In this document: positions 19,024-27,290 of the stretch, piece after piece
Layout: each line of letters starts with the position of its first letter
Position numbering within the stretch: position 1 is the first letter of the stretch
Origin: Verrucomicrobiota bacterium
Lineage (GTDB): Bacteria > Verrucomicrobiota > Verrucomicrobiia > Opitutales > Opitutaceae
Assembly (NCBI GenBank): GCA_023410155.1
Contig: JAEYQF010000248.1
Span: 1-28,547, forward strand
Direction of reading: 5' to 3'
Length of the DNA: 28,547 nucleotides
Made by a program: the position numbers and the translations under genes
The notes under the pieces: generated by a model
Seen by the model: only the letters and a program-made list of their open reading frames with translations
Databases searched by the model: none
What the model was told of the DNA's origin: nothing

Positions 19024-19599
19024 CTATGCCGGATTCTGGGTGCGTCTGAAAAACGCCACCGTCGGCTGGCGGGCGCCTTTGCCGAGGCGCTTCACACAGG
19101 TCCAACCTTCCGGCGCGAGATCGATCTCGCCCGGCATTTCAAACACGACGAGCAGGTCAGGCTGCGTCGCGGCGAGTTCGGCCAGTTTCGCGAAAAGCAC
19201 CGGAGCGATCTCAGCGATGATCTCGTAAGGCGGATCGATGAACACCAGATCGGGCCCGCCGCTCGGACCGATCGGCACGGACATCGCATCCATCTGGATC
19301 ACATCGATGCCGGCGGTCGCACGTCCGACACTCTTGCAGACGGCCGTGATATTTTGCCGCACGCATGCGGCGGCTTTGGCGTTTTTCTCCACGAACGTTC
19401 CGCCGGCGGCACCGCGACTCAGCGCCTCCAAGCCGTAGGCTCCGCTGCCGGCGAAAAGGTCAAGAAACACCGCACCCGCCACCCGCGCACCCAAGCTCGA
19501 GAACACCGCCTGACGCATGCCATCGGTCGCAGGCCGCACCGCGTCTCCCTTCGGCACCATAAGTGTGATGCCGCGCGCTGCTCCGCCACTTATGCGCAT
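19024..19599 (-). CDS. rsmD: 16S rRNA (guanine-966-N2)-methyltransferase
   Basis: RsmD methylates the exocyclic amine of G966 in 16S rRNA. The 191-residue protein is a Rossmann-fold methyltransferase of family length. It opens with MRISGGAARG, as RsmD proteins do, followed by RPATDGMRQAVFSSL, the SAM-binding DLFAGSGAYGLEALSRG (47-63) and the catalytic DPPY (122-125). FVEKNAKAAACVRQNI marks the ribose-binding acidic end of strand 2. A GAAAGG 9 bases before the ATG is the nearest thing to a Shine-Dalgarno sequence in the window. It is divergent from the MBL hydrolase gene and convergent with rsmE; pairing of two small-subunit rRNA methylases is coherent. Confidence 0.94.
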   Translation of the reverse strand: MRISGGAARGITLMVPKGDAVRPATDGMRQAVFSSLGARVAGAVFLDLFAGSGAYGLEALSRGAAGGTFVEKNAKAAACVRQNITAVCKSVGRATAGIDVIQMDAMSVPIGPSGGPDLVFIDPPYEIIAEIAPVLFAKLAELAATQPDLLVVFEMPGEIDLAPEGWTCVKRLGKGARQPTVAFFRRTQNPA

Positions 19600-19663
19600 C
19601 GGACTGCCTTTCGCTGAGAAGATTGCGGAAAACTGCGTCGTGAATTCATAAACGCGGACTTCG

Positions 19664-20644
19664 ATGTCACTGCCGCCGTCTGATCACTTCAACGGGAAAA
19701 CCTTCTTCAACCGCGACCACGTGAATCGTTCGCTCGCGGAGATCTGGCGCTGGAAGCGGACGAGCCGTCCGCTGCCTTGGCCCAAGCACGTTGCGCTCAC
19801 GCCCCACCCCGCGCCACCGGCGCCACGAGACGACGAAATCGTGATCACATGGATCGGTCACGCGACCTTCCTGCTGCAAACCACCCGTGGCAACTTCCTG
19901 ACGGATCCGCAGTTCTCGGCGCGTTGCGGGCCCTTTGGTCTGCTCGGGCCCAAGCGTGTGCAACCTCCCGCCCTCGCGCTCGGCGCGTTGCCCCGCATCG
20001 ACGCCATCCTCCTCAGTCACGATCACTACGATCATTGCGATCTGGCTTCTCTGCGCGCCCTCGGCCGACGTGATCAGCCGCAGGTCATCACCGGACTCGG
20101 CATGCGGCCGCTCGTGGCTCGCGCTGGGCTCACGACCGTGCACGAGCTCGATTGGTGGCAGGCGTATCGATTTTCTGGAGACACAACCGTGACATTCACG
20201 CCCGCGAGGCATTGGAGCAACCGGCTATCCGCTCCGCGCAACAGCCGGCTGTGGGGTGGATTCTGTCTTCGGGTCGGCCGCACGCAGGGGTGGTTCGCCG
20301 GCGACACGGGATACGATGCGGACTTGTTTCACCAGATTCGCCAGAGACTGGGCGCGCCGGACGTGGCCATGATCCCGATCGGCGCCTACGAGCCGCGCTG
20401 GTTCATGGCCGCCCAACATTGCAATCCCGAAGAAGCCGTGCGCATCCACCGCGAGGTCGGCGCGAAGCTCAGCCTCGCGATGCACTGGGGGACGTGGCAA
20501 CTCACCGACGAAGCGCGCGACGACCCGCCGCTCGCTCTCAACGTCGCCCGTCAGTCGCAGGGCATTCCCGGAGACGAATTTCGCGCGGTCGATGCCGGAG
20601 CGAGCGTCGTAGTCAGCACCCCTTGGATTCACTCGCCCGGCTAA
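19664..20644 (+). CDS. MBL-fold metallohydrolase (NAPE-PLD / UlaG-like)
   Basis: The 326-residue protein is a metallo-beta-lactamase-fold hydrolase. The zinc ligands are visible: HDHYDH (119-124), H183 in ARHWSNR, D214 in AGDTGYD and H274 in MHWGT. The N-terminal DHFNGKTFFN, together with IGHATFLLQ, PIGAYEPRWFM and QHCNPEEAV, places it in the branch with N-acyl-phosphatidylethanolamine phospholipase D and UlaG-type lactonases. The substrate is not known; a phospholipid is possible from the family but not shown. No signal peptide is evident, so it is probably cytoplasmic. It is 103 bp upstream of the mla lipid-transport operon on the same strand. Confidence 0.88.
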   Translation: MSLPPSDHFNGKTFFNRDHVNRSLAEIWRWKRTSRPLPWPKHVALTPHPAPPAPRDDEIVITWIGHATFLLQTTRGNFLTDPQFSARCGPFGLLGPKRVQPPALALGALPRIDAILLSHDHYDHCDLASLRALGRRDQPQVITGLGMRPLVARAGLTTVHELDWWQAYRFSGDTTVTFTPARHWSNRLSAPRNSRLWGGFCLRVGRTQGWFAGDTGYDADLFHQIRQRLGAPDVAMIPIGAYEPRWFMAAQHCNPEEAVRIHREVGAKLSLAMHWGTWQLTDEARDDPPLALNVARQSQGIPGDEFRAVDAGASVVVSTPWIHSPG

Positions 20645-20675
20645 TCTCGCGGTTACCCGGAACATCGGAGCCCTA

Positions 20676-20706
20676 TTGAGTCCAAACCCTGTTCTCACGG
20701 TATCTT
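20676..20706 (+). promoter_or_regulatory. Possible promoter of the mla operon
   Basis: TTGAGT (20676-20681) and TATCTT (20701-20706) are fair matches to -35 and -10 boxes, separated by a long 19-bp spacer, 41 bases before the mlaE start. The assignment rests on consensus similarity and position only. Confidence 0.25.
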
Positions 20707-20747
20707 GCCAAAGCCGGGGCGTCCGTTAGCCTCCTAACTAATTTTGC

Positions 20748-21524
20748 ATGCTGCAATCTGTTGGACAGTCCGTGCTGACGACCATCGGTGAACTCGGGGA
20801 CCTCACCCGCTTCACGTCGAAGTCCTTTGTGGCCATCCCGGCTACGCGGCGGCTCGGCCGGCGGATCGTGCGCGCGATCTTCGAGCAAGGGGTTCGTTGC
20901 GTGCCTGTCATCCTCATTGTCGGGCTCTTCACAGGATTGGTTCTAGGCCTGCAGGGCTACTACGTGCTCGCGCGCTTCGGCTCCGAGAGCCTGCTCGGCA
21001 CGTTGGTCTCTCTCACCCTCACCCGCGAACTCGCGCCCGTGCTCGCCGCGTTGATGATCGTGGGCCAGGCCGGCTCCGCGCTCGCCGCGGAACTCGGCAT
21101 CCAGCGCAACAGCGAGCAAATCGACGCGCTCGAGACGATGGGCGTCGATCCGCACGGCTACTTGATCGCACCGCGGCTGCTTTCGGCGCTGCTCGTGTAT
21201 CCGGTGCTCACGGCGTTCTTCACATTGATTGGCCTCGTAGGCGGATGGCTGTCGGGGTCGTTGCTGCTCGCGCTCGACGGCAACGTTTACTGGTCGGCCG
21301 TTTTCCGCGCGGTCGATCCCGTCGACGTGCGTGAATGCCTTGTGAAGGCTCTCGTCTTCGGCGTGCTCACGACTGCGATCTGCGCGCACAACGGCTACAA
21401 CGCCAATCGCCGCTCCGGCGCCACCGGCGCCCGCGCCGTCAGCGCCTCCACCACGCGCGCGGTTGTTTATTCGAGCATCGTGGTGCTCGCGGCTGACTAC
21501 GTCATCACGTCGCTTCTCGTATGA
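20748..21524 (+). CDS. mlaE: Phospholipid ABC transporter permease MlaE
   Basis: MlaE is the inner-membrane permease of the Mla system, moving phospholipids between the inner membrane and the periplasmic carrier. The 258-residue protein has the family signature around VGQAGSALAAELGIQRNSEQIDALETMGVDP (about 103-133), containing the EQIDAL helix that contacts the ATPase. Several membrane segments are visible, including VILIVGLFTGLVLGLQG and the closing VVYSSIVVLAADYVI. There is no N-terminal STAS domain. It is first of five genes mlaE-F-D-C-A; its TGA overlaps the mlaF ATG as ATGA. The upstream 103-bp gap would hold the operon promoter. Confidence 0.94.
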   Translation: MLQSVGQSVLTTIGELGDLTRFTSKSFVAIPATRRLGRRIVRAIFEQGVRCVPVILIVGLFTGLVLGLQGYYVLARFGSESLLGTLVSLTLTRELAPVLAALMIVGQAGSALAAELGIQRNSEQIDALETMGVDPHGYLIAPRLLSALLVYPVLTAFFTLIGLVGGWLSGSLLLALDGNVYWSAVFRAVDPVDVRECLVKALVFGVLTTAICAHNGYNANRRSGATGARAVSASTTRAVVYSSIVVLAADYVITSLLV

Positions 21525-22333
21525 GCATCGCGACAGATCCCGTTCTCGACGTGCGCGGTGTCCGAAAGGTTTTCGGCGACCAGATCGTTCTCGACCACAT
21601 CGATCTGCAGGTCCGCCGCGGCACGATCGTCACGATTCTTGGCAAGAGCGGCACCGGAAAGTCCGTGCTGCTCAAATGCCTCGCCGGCATCCTTCGCCCC
21701 GACGCAGGCGAGATCCGATTCGACGACCACGTGCTCGATTCAGCCAACGCCGCTGCGCGCGCGGAGTTCCGTCGCCGGTGCAGTTATCTCTTTCAGAGCA
21801 ACGCTCTCTTCGATTCGCTCACCGCGCTGGAGAACGTCGCCCTGCCGCTCGAGCAAACGACCAAGCTCTCCGATCGCGAAGTCCGCGACCGGGCCCGCGC
21901 CGCCCTCGCGCGGCTCGAACTGGAGAAGTTCGCTGATCGCTATCCCGGTCAGATGTCAGGCGGCATGCAGAAACGCCTCGCGCTCGCGCGCGCCATTGTC
22001 ACGCATCCCGAGCTCGTGCTCTTCGATGAGCCGACTGCCGGCCTCGACCCCATCCGGCGAAACTCCGTCTTCGAGATGATCGTGCGCTATCAGCGCGAGT
22101 TCGATTTCACCGCGCTGGTCGTCACGCACGACGTGCCGGAGGCGCTGGCCGCCAGCGACCAAGTCGCGCTGCTCGAGGGCGGCCGCATGCGCTTCGTGGG
22201 CGCACCGACGGAGTTCAGCCGCTCCGCCGATCCCTTCGTCACCACTTTCCGCGACAGCGCCGCGGCTCTCACTGCCTCCATCGCCGCCCTGCGCTCGGGC
22301 GCGCCCGCCTCTTCTGCCGCCTCCCTCGCATGA
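21521..22333 (+). CDS. mlaF: Phospholipid ABC transporter ATPase MlaF
   Basis: MlaF is the cytoplasmic ATPase that powers MlaE. The 270-residue protein has Walker A GKSGTGKS (41-48), a Q-loop at LFQSNALFDSLTALENV, the ABC signature MSGGMQKRLALARA (145-158), Walker B LVLFDEPTAGLDP (165-177) and the switch His in VVTHDVPEA. GKSGTGKS and SGGMQKR are typical of the Mla/Ttg2A ATPases. The STAS protein MlaB, which binds and stabilises MlaF in E. coli, has no counterpart in this operon. The last ~30 residues are Ala/Ser-rich. The gene overlaps both neighbours by 4 bp, implying tight translational coupling. Confidence 0.95.
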   Translation: MSIATDPVLDVRGVRKVFGDQIVLDHIDLQVRRGTIVTILGKSGTGKSVLLKCLAGILRPDAGEIRFDDHVLDSANAAARAEFRRRCSYLFQSNALFDSLTALENVALPLEQTTKLSDREVRDRARAALARLELEKFADRYPGQMSGGMQKRLALARAIVTHPELVLFDEPTAGLDPIRRNSVFEMIVRYQREFDFTALVVTHDVPEALAASDQVALLEGGRMRFVGAPTEFSRSADPFVTTFRDSAAALTASIAALRSGAPASSAASLA

Positions 22334-22806
22334 AAACGTCCAAGCTCGAGCTCGCCGTCGGCACCTTCGTTTTAGTCGGCCTCGCCGCCATCGTATATCT
22401 CGCGCTGAAGATCGGCGCCGGTGCACTCATCGGCAGCGACACTTACGTCGTGAAAGCACGATTCTCCAACATCGGCGGCCTCAACAACGGCAGCAGCGTC
22501 GTCATCTCCGGCGTCACCGTTGGCCGCATCGAATCCATTTCCCTCGATCAGAACTTCGCCGCGATCGTCGAGCTCCGTCTGCGCAACAGCGTGCAGCTCC
22601 CGAGCGACACCATCGCTTCGATTCGCACCAGCGGACTCATCGGCGACAAGTTTCTCGCGCTGTCTCCCGGCGGAGACGACGAGATCATTCCCCCCGGCGG
22701 CCTCATCACCGAAACCGAGTCTGCCGTCGACCTCGAGTCGCTGATCAGCCGCTTTGCTTTCGGAAATGTGAAGGACCAGGAGCCCGCCCCGGCACCCGTC
22801 AAGTAG
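22330..22806 (+). CDS. mlaD: Phospholipid-binding MCE-domain protein MlaD
   Basis: MlaD forms a ring on the periplasmic face of MlaEF through which lipids pass. The 158-residue protein has one N-terminal membrane anchor (LAVGTFVLVGLAAIVYLALKI) and a single MCE domain: YVVKARFSNIGGLNNGSSVVISGVTVG, then the SIRTSGLIGDKFLAL strand. A short C-terminal helix and a Pro/Ala tail follow (EPAPAPVK). It is slightly shorter than E. coli MlaD (about 183). It overlaps mlaF by 4 bp and is followed 26 bases later by mlaC. Confidence 0.94.
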   Translation: MKTSKLELAVGTFVLVGLAAIVYLALKIGAGALIGSDTYVVKARFSNIGGLNNGSSVVISGVTVGRIESISLDQNFAAIVELRLRNSVQLPSDTIASIRTSGLIGDKFLALSPGGDDEIIPPGGLITETESAVDLESLISRFAFGNVKDQEPAPAPVK

Positions 22807-22832
22807 CCCCACGCCGCTCTCGCACACACACC

Positions 22833-23450
22833 ATGCAAACGTTCCGCCTGCTCGCGCCACCCGCCGCGATCGCCGCCGCCCTCCTGACCGGGGCGACCGC
22901 CTTCGCCGCTCCCGCCACGGACCCGCAGAGTTTTCTGCGCGGCGCCGTCGACGAGGTTCTCGCTGTCGCTTACGCCACCGATACCGGTGGCCGACCGCTG
23001 TCGGAGCGGGTGCGCCCGCTCCTCGAACGCCACTTCACCGCGGAGGGCATCACGCGCCGCGCCGTCGGCCCCGGTTGGCGGCAGTTCACGCCCGACCAAC
23101 AAAAACGCACGATCGACCTTTTCTTCGATCTCGTGCTCCGCACCTACGCGGACCGCTTCACCCCTACGGAGAAACCGAAGATCTCATTCGGCGCCACCGC
23201 CGAGATCGCCGCCACCCGCCGTGAAGTCCAGAGCTCGATCACGTATCAAGGTTCCACCTACAGCGTGGCGTATCGCGTCGAACAGGCCGGCGACAGCTGG
23301 AAAATCTACGACATCGTCATCGAGGGCGTGAGCATGGTGGCCAACTATCGTGCCCAGCTCGATGCCCTCTTCCAAAAAGGCGGCGCCGCCCAAGTCATCC
23401 GCACCCTCGAGGCCAAGATCGCCGAACTCGATCGCGCCAAATCCGCGTAA
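22833..23450 (+). CDS. mlaC: Periplasmic phospholipid-carrier protein MlaC
   Basis: MlaC shuttles single phospholipids across the periplasm between MlaD and the outer-membrane MlaA. The 205-residue protein begins with a signal peptide (FRLLAPPAAIAAALLTGATAFA, cut near residue 25). The mature part carries family features: FTAEGITRRAVGPGWRQFTPDQQKRTIDLF, AYRVEQAGDSWKIYDIVIEGVSMVANYR, and a C-terminal helix. Length is typical (211 in E. coli). It lies between mlaD and mlaA with gaps of 26 bases and 1 base. Confidence 0.93.
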   Translation: MQTFRLLAPPAAIAAALLTGATAFAAPATDPQSFLRGAVDEVLAVAYATDTGGRPLSERVRPLLERHFTAEGITRRAVGPGWRQFTPDQQKRTIDLFFDLVLRTYADRFTPTEKPKISFGATAEIAATRREVQSSITYQGSTYSVAYRVEQAGDSWKIYDIVIEGVSMVANYRAQLDALFQKGGAAQVIRTLEAKIAELDRAKSA

Positions 23451-23451
23451 G

Positions 23452-24309
23452 ATGAAAACTCACCTCACGCGAATCATCGCGAGCTCCGCCCTCGCCCTGC
23501 TGGTCGTCGCCTCCACGCCATCCTCCCGCGCCGCTGACGGCATCGGAGGCTGGTTCGGCGAGCTCATGCGGCAGCTCACCGAACCCTTCAAAAAGAAGAA
23601 GGACACCCCTCCCGCCGAAGGCACGCCCTCCGCGCCTGCGCCCGCGGTCGACGCCGACGCCGAAGAAGACGAATACGCAATCCAGCGCGTGCCGGTTCAC
23701 GACCCGTTTGAGGGATTCAACCGCGCGATGTTCAAGTTCAACGACGGCGCCTACACCTACGTCGTCCGCCCTGTGAGCCGCGGCTACGAGAAAGCCGTTC
23801 CCCGCCCCGTCCGCTCCGGGCTGTCCAACTTCTTCGACAACATCCGCTATCCGGTTCGTTTCACCGGCTCGGTGCTCCAGTTCAAGTTTACCCGGGCCGC
23901 CAAGGAAACGGGCAAGTTTCTCGTCAACACCACCGCCGGCCTCGGCGGCTTCGTCCGCGTGCACAACGAGATCCCTGCCCTCGCCGATGTCCCCTCGGAA
24001 GACGTCGGCCAGGCTTTCGGGAAATGGGGCATCAAACCCGGACCCTATCTCGTCGTTCCGCTCTTCGGTCCGACCAGCACCCGCGACCTTTTCGGCCGCA
24101 CGGGCGATTATTTCCTCACGCCCACGACTTGGCACATGATGGACTCGGTCGAGTGGGAAGCGCGCGCAGGCATCAGTGCCATCGACGGCCTCAGCGACTT
24201 TCCCGACCTCCTTCGCAACTACGACGACTTCAAAGCCAGCGCGCTCGATCCCTACATCGCCGTGCGCGACGGCTATCTCAACTACCGCGAAGCGCAGGTG
24301 CAGAAATAA
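23452..24309 (+). CDS. mlaA: Outer-membrane lipid-asymmetry protein MlaA (VacJ), without lipobox
   Basis: MlaA sits in the outer leaflet-facing membrane and removes misplaced phospholipids, handing them to MlaC. The 285-residue protein carries the family core DPFEGFNRAMFKFND, YVVRPVSRGYEKAVPRPVRSGL, NFFDNIRYPV, KFLVNTTAGLGGF, and TPTTWHMMDS with the closing ALDPYIAVRDGYLNYR. It starts with a Sec-type signal (LTRIIASSALALLVVASTPSSRAA) but has no Cys there, nor anywhere in the protein. It therefore cannot be a lipoprotein, unlike E. coli MlaA. A ~45-residue Lys- then Pro/Ala/acidic-rich linker follows the signal, which is absent from the short E. coli form. The start at 23452 is one base after the mlaC stop. 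Confidence 0.92.
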   Translation: MKTHLTRIIASSALALLVVASTPSSRAADGIGGWFGELMRQLTEPFKKKKDTPPAEGTPSAPAPAVDADAEEDEYAIQRVPVHDPFEGFNRAMFKFNDGAYTYVVRPVSRGYEKAVPRPVRSGLSNFFDNIRYPVRFTGSVLQFKFTRAAKETGKFLVNTTAGLGGFVRVHNEIPALADVPSEDVGQAFGKWGIKPGPYLVVPLFGPTSTRDLFGRTGDYFLTPTTWHMMDSVEWEARAGISAIDGLSDFPDLLRNYDDFKASALDPYIAVRDGYLNYREAQVQK

Positions 24310-24370
24310 GCTCCGCTCCAGAAGCTGGATGTCGGGCGGGATCAGGAGACCCCTACAACGACACTGCACC

Positions 24371-24524
24371 GAGTCGGGGCCGAGTGCGGCACGAGTCGCA
24401 CCAACGTGCGCACCGGGCCGTCGCTCGGTGCGGACCGAGTCGCGACAAGGTGCGGCATGAGTCGCGCCTGTGGGCGGATCGATTCGGGACCGAGTGCACA
24501 CCGACTCGTGCCCCATGACGCAAC
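24371..24524 (+). repeat. 22-bp tandem repeat array, site C
   Basis: Seven 22-bp units start at 24371, 24393, 24415, 24437, 24459, 24481 and 24503, decaying towards the right end. The best is GAGTCGCGAC-AAG-GTGCGGCAT at 24437-24458, which differs in two bases from unit 3 of site A. The alternating 11-bp halves (GTCG-type then GTGCG-type) are plain across most of the array. It lies between the convergent ends of mlaA and argG and merges at its right end into the hairpin at 24523-24553. Same orientation as site A. Confidence 0.85.
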
Positions 24525-24553
24525 GAGCCGTGCCTTGAAACGGCACGGCTCGT
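24523..24553. terminator. Strong hairpin between convergent mlaA and argG
   Basis: ACGAGCCGTGCC pairs perfectly with GGCACGGCTCGT around a 7-base loop (TTGAAAC), giving a 12-bp stem. It lies 214 bases past mlaA and 34 bases past argG, so it can end both transcripts. There is no T-run on either strand, which argues for a structure-based or Rho-assisted stop rather than a classical intrinsic terminator. Confidence 0.6.
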
Positions 24554-24587
24554 GAGAAAGAGCGATTCTGATCGCGCTAAGGTTCGA

Positions 24588-25814
<1,227 letters not shown>

Positions 25815-25834
25815 GGATGAGTGATTGGAAAGTG

Positions 25835-25867
25835 AACCGCGAATGGACGCGAATTAACGCGAATGAT
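25835..25867 (+). repeat. Left inverted end of the GxxExxY element (three decamers)
   Basis: After AAC come three tandem 10-bp units: CGCGAATGGA, CGCGAATTAA and CGCGAATGAT. The whole 33-bp block matches the right end in inverse orientation at 28 of 33 positions. The restored stop codon of the enclosed gene (25854-25856) lies inside it. Confidence 0.85.
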
Positions 25868-26244
25868 CAGAGAGCACGATGCGCTCCCACTGGAGTTTGG
25901 CACGCTTGAAGTTGAGGATGACACCGACGCGAAGTCCGGCGATACGCAGGTAGTTCATCATCTGCCCGCGCTCGTGGTCGGTGATGCGATCGATGACCTT
26001 CGTCCACGACCACCGCGGAAAACGCGATCAGATCCGGCACGCATTCGGCGACTTGGATCGACTTGTAGAGCACCGGGAACCGGCGCTGCTGCTCGAAGGG
26101 AATACCCGCCAAACCAAGTTCAACCACCAGAGCGTTTTCGTAAGGCTTCTCGTGCAGTCCGTGCCCGAGCTCGTTCAGCACCGAGAACGCCGCACCAACG
26201 ATTTGGAAGACCTCATCCTTCAGGATCAGATCATTCGCGTCCAT
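25854..26244 (-). pseudogene. GxxExxY family protein, frameshifted
   Basis: The first frame from ATG 26244 gives 82 good family residues: GHGLHEKPYEN with the G-x-x-E-x-x-Y motif at 29-35, GIPFEQQRRFPVLYKSIQV and VPDLIAFSAVVVDE with D71. Near 25997-26003 the reading frame is lost. In another frame the family sequence resumes at once as VIDRITDHERGQMMNYLR and AGLRVGVILNFKRAKLQWERIVL, ending at TAA 25854-25856. A loss of two bases from a VVVDTKVID-type sequence explains it exactly and would remove the Lys of the D-x-K nuclease-type motif. Read unshifted, it gives 125 residues with a nonsense Arg/His-rich tail. Restored, it is about 130 residues, normal for the family (PF13366, PD-(D/E)XK-like). 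The function is unknown. A sequencing error is the main alternative. Confidence 0.8.
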
Positions 26245-26262
26245 TAGCGTTTATTCGCGGTT
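26230..26262 (-). repeat. Right inverted end of the GxxExxY element (three decamers)
   Basis: Read on the minus strand, AAC is followed by CGCGAATAAA, CGCTAATGGA and CGCGAATGAT. The innermost decamer is identical to the innermost decamer of the left end. The start codon of the enclosed gene (26242-26244) lies in the middle decamer, so its first residues, MDAND, are encoded by the repeat. Confidence 0.85.
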
Positions 26263-26269
26263 GGGAAAA

Positions 26270-27220
26270 CTAGGCCTTCGAACTTCCGGCGACGAGCGAG
26301 GCCATGATCGCCTTCTGCATGTGGAGGCGGTTTTCCGCTTCGTCGAAAATGATGCTGCGTGGGTTGTCGAGGACGGCCTGCTCGACTTCTTCGCCCGGGT
26401 GCGCGGGCAGGCAGTGCATGAAGAACGCGTCCTTCTTTGCCGCCGCGAAGAGTTTCGCGGTGACGGCGTAGGGCGACATCACGCGGATGCGCTCCTTCGT
26501 CTCCTCCTCCTTGCCCATGCTCACCCACACGTCGGTGTAAACGACATCGGCGTCCTTCACCGCCTCGAACGGATCGGTCGTGAACTGATAGCCGCCCGCG
26601 TAGCCTTCCTTCGCGAGAAACGCATCGAACTCGGCCGACGGGGCGAACTCCTTCGGGCCGGAGAGCGCGATCTTCATGCCAAAGAGATTCGCGCCGAGCA
26701 CCCAGGAATAGGCCATGTTGCAGGCCGTATCGCCGAGGAACGCGATCTTGCGGCCCTTCAGCGATCCAACGAGGTCGCCGCCCTGACCGGCCCAACGCTC
26801 CGCAAGCGTGAGCGCGTCGGCGTAAATCTGGCAGGGGTGGAGGAAATCCGTGAGCGCATTGATCACCGGGATCGAGCCGGCGGTGCTCAGCCGCTCCACG
26901 TCGCTGTGATCGAAGGTGCGCACGATCAGGCCGTGCACGAAACGCGAGAGAACCTTGGCCGTGTCCTCGATCGACTCGCCGCGGCCGAGCTGGATGTCGT
27001 TGCGATTCAGAAAAAGCGGATTGCCGCCGAGCTCGTGGATGCCGACTTCGAACGAGACGCGCGTGCGCGTGCTGGACTTCGAGAAAAGCAGCGCCCACGT
27101 CTGGCCGGCGAGCGGCGTCGGTGAGTGGCGGCCACGACCTTGCTTCAGGCTTTGCGCGAGCGCAAAAAGGCCGGGCAATTCGTGGGCCTTGAAGTCGGTC
27201 TCTTTCAGGAAGTGTCTCAT
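26270..27220 (-). CDS. argF: Ornithine carbamoyltransferase
   Basis: ArgF makes citrulline from ornithine and carbamoyl phosphate. The 316-residue protein has the carbamoyl-phosphate site SSTRTR (49-54), HPCQ (128-131), the ornithine-specific DVWVSMG loop (230-236) and MHCLPAH (268-274) with the active-site Cys. The SMG loop argues against an acetylornithine or other carbamoyltransferase. The start MRHFLKETDF at 27220 is the family-like one; codons further upstream in this frame overlap argD. The stop is 7 bases from the right end of the inserted element. argD lies 70 bases upstream, and carB, which makes its substrate, is elsewhere in the window. Confidence 0.97.
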   Translation of the reverse strand: MRHFLKETDFKAHELPGLFALAQSLKQGRGRHSPTPLAGQTWALLFSKSSTRTRVSFEVGIHELGGNPLFLNRNDIQLGRGESIEDTAKVLSRFVHGLIVRTFDHSDVERLSTAGSIPVINALTDFLHPCQIYADALTLAERWAGQGGDLVGSLKGRKIAFLGDTACNMAYSWVLGANLFGMKIALSGPKEFAPSAEFDAFLAKEGYAGGYQFTTDPFEAVKDADVVYTDVWVSMGKEEETKERIRVMSPYAVTAKLFAAAKKDAFFMHCLPAHPGEEVEQAVLDNPRSIIFDEAENRLHMQKAIMASLVAGSSKA

Positions 27221-27290
27221 CGAAACGGAAACGCCTAAACCGCCGAGACGCCCGGCACGAGTGAAAAAATGAGCCCCGGCGCGACGTTTC

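Larger units (their letters stand above)
25835..26262 (-). mobile_element. Putative small inverted-repeat-bounded element carrying a GxxExxY gene
   Basis: A 428-bp unit lies between argF (ends 26270) and argG (starts 25814). It has 33-bp imperfect inverted ends, each made of AAC plus three CGCGAAT-type decamers. It encloses one gene of the GxxExxY family (PD-(D/E)XK-like small proteins), whose start codon is in the right end and whose restored stop codon is in the left end. Nothing else is inside. Short TTGGAAA (25825-25831) and TTGGGAAA (26261-26268) flank it, which could be a worn target duplication or chance. That the gene and ends travel together is inferred from their geometry. No transposase is encoded, so mobility would need help from elsewhere or the encoded nuclease-like protein. 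Confidence 0.55.

Noticed and set aside
25867..26244. An intact 125-residue protein between argF and argG
   Set aside because: Its last ~43 residues match nothing in the family and the true family C-terminus is present in another frame, so the gene is called frameshifted.
25825..26268. TTGGAAA / TTGGGAAA as a proven target-site duplication
   Set aside because: The two differ by an inserted base and sit at unequal distances from the ends, so chance is likely; mentioned only as a possibility.
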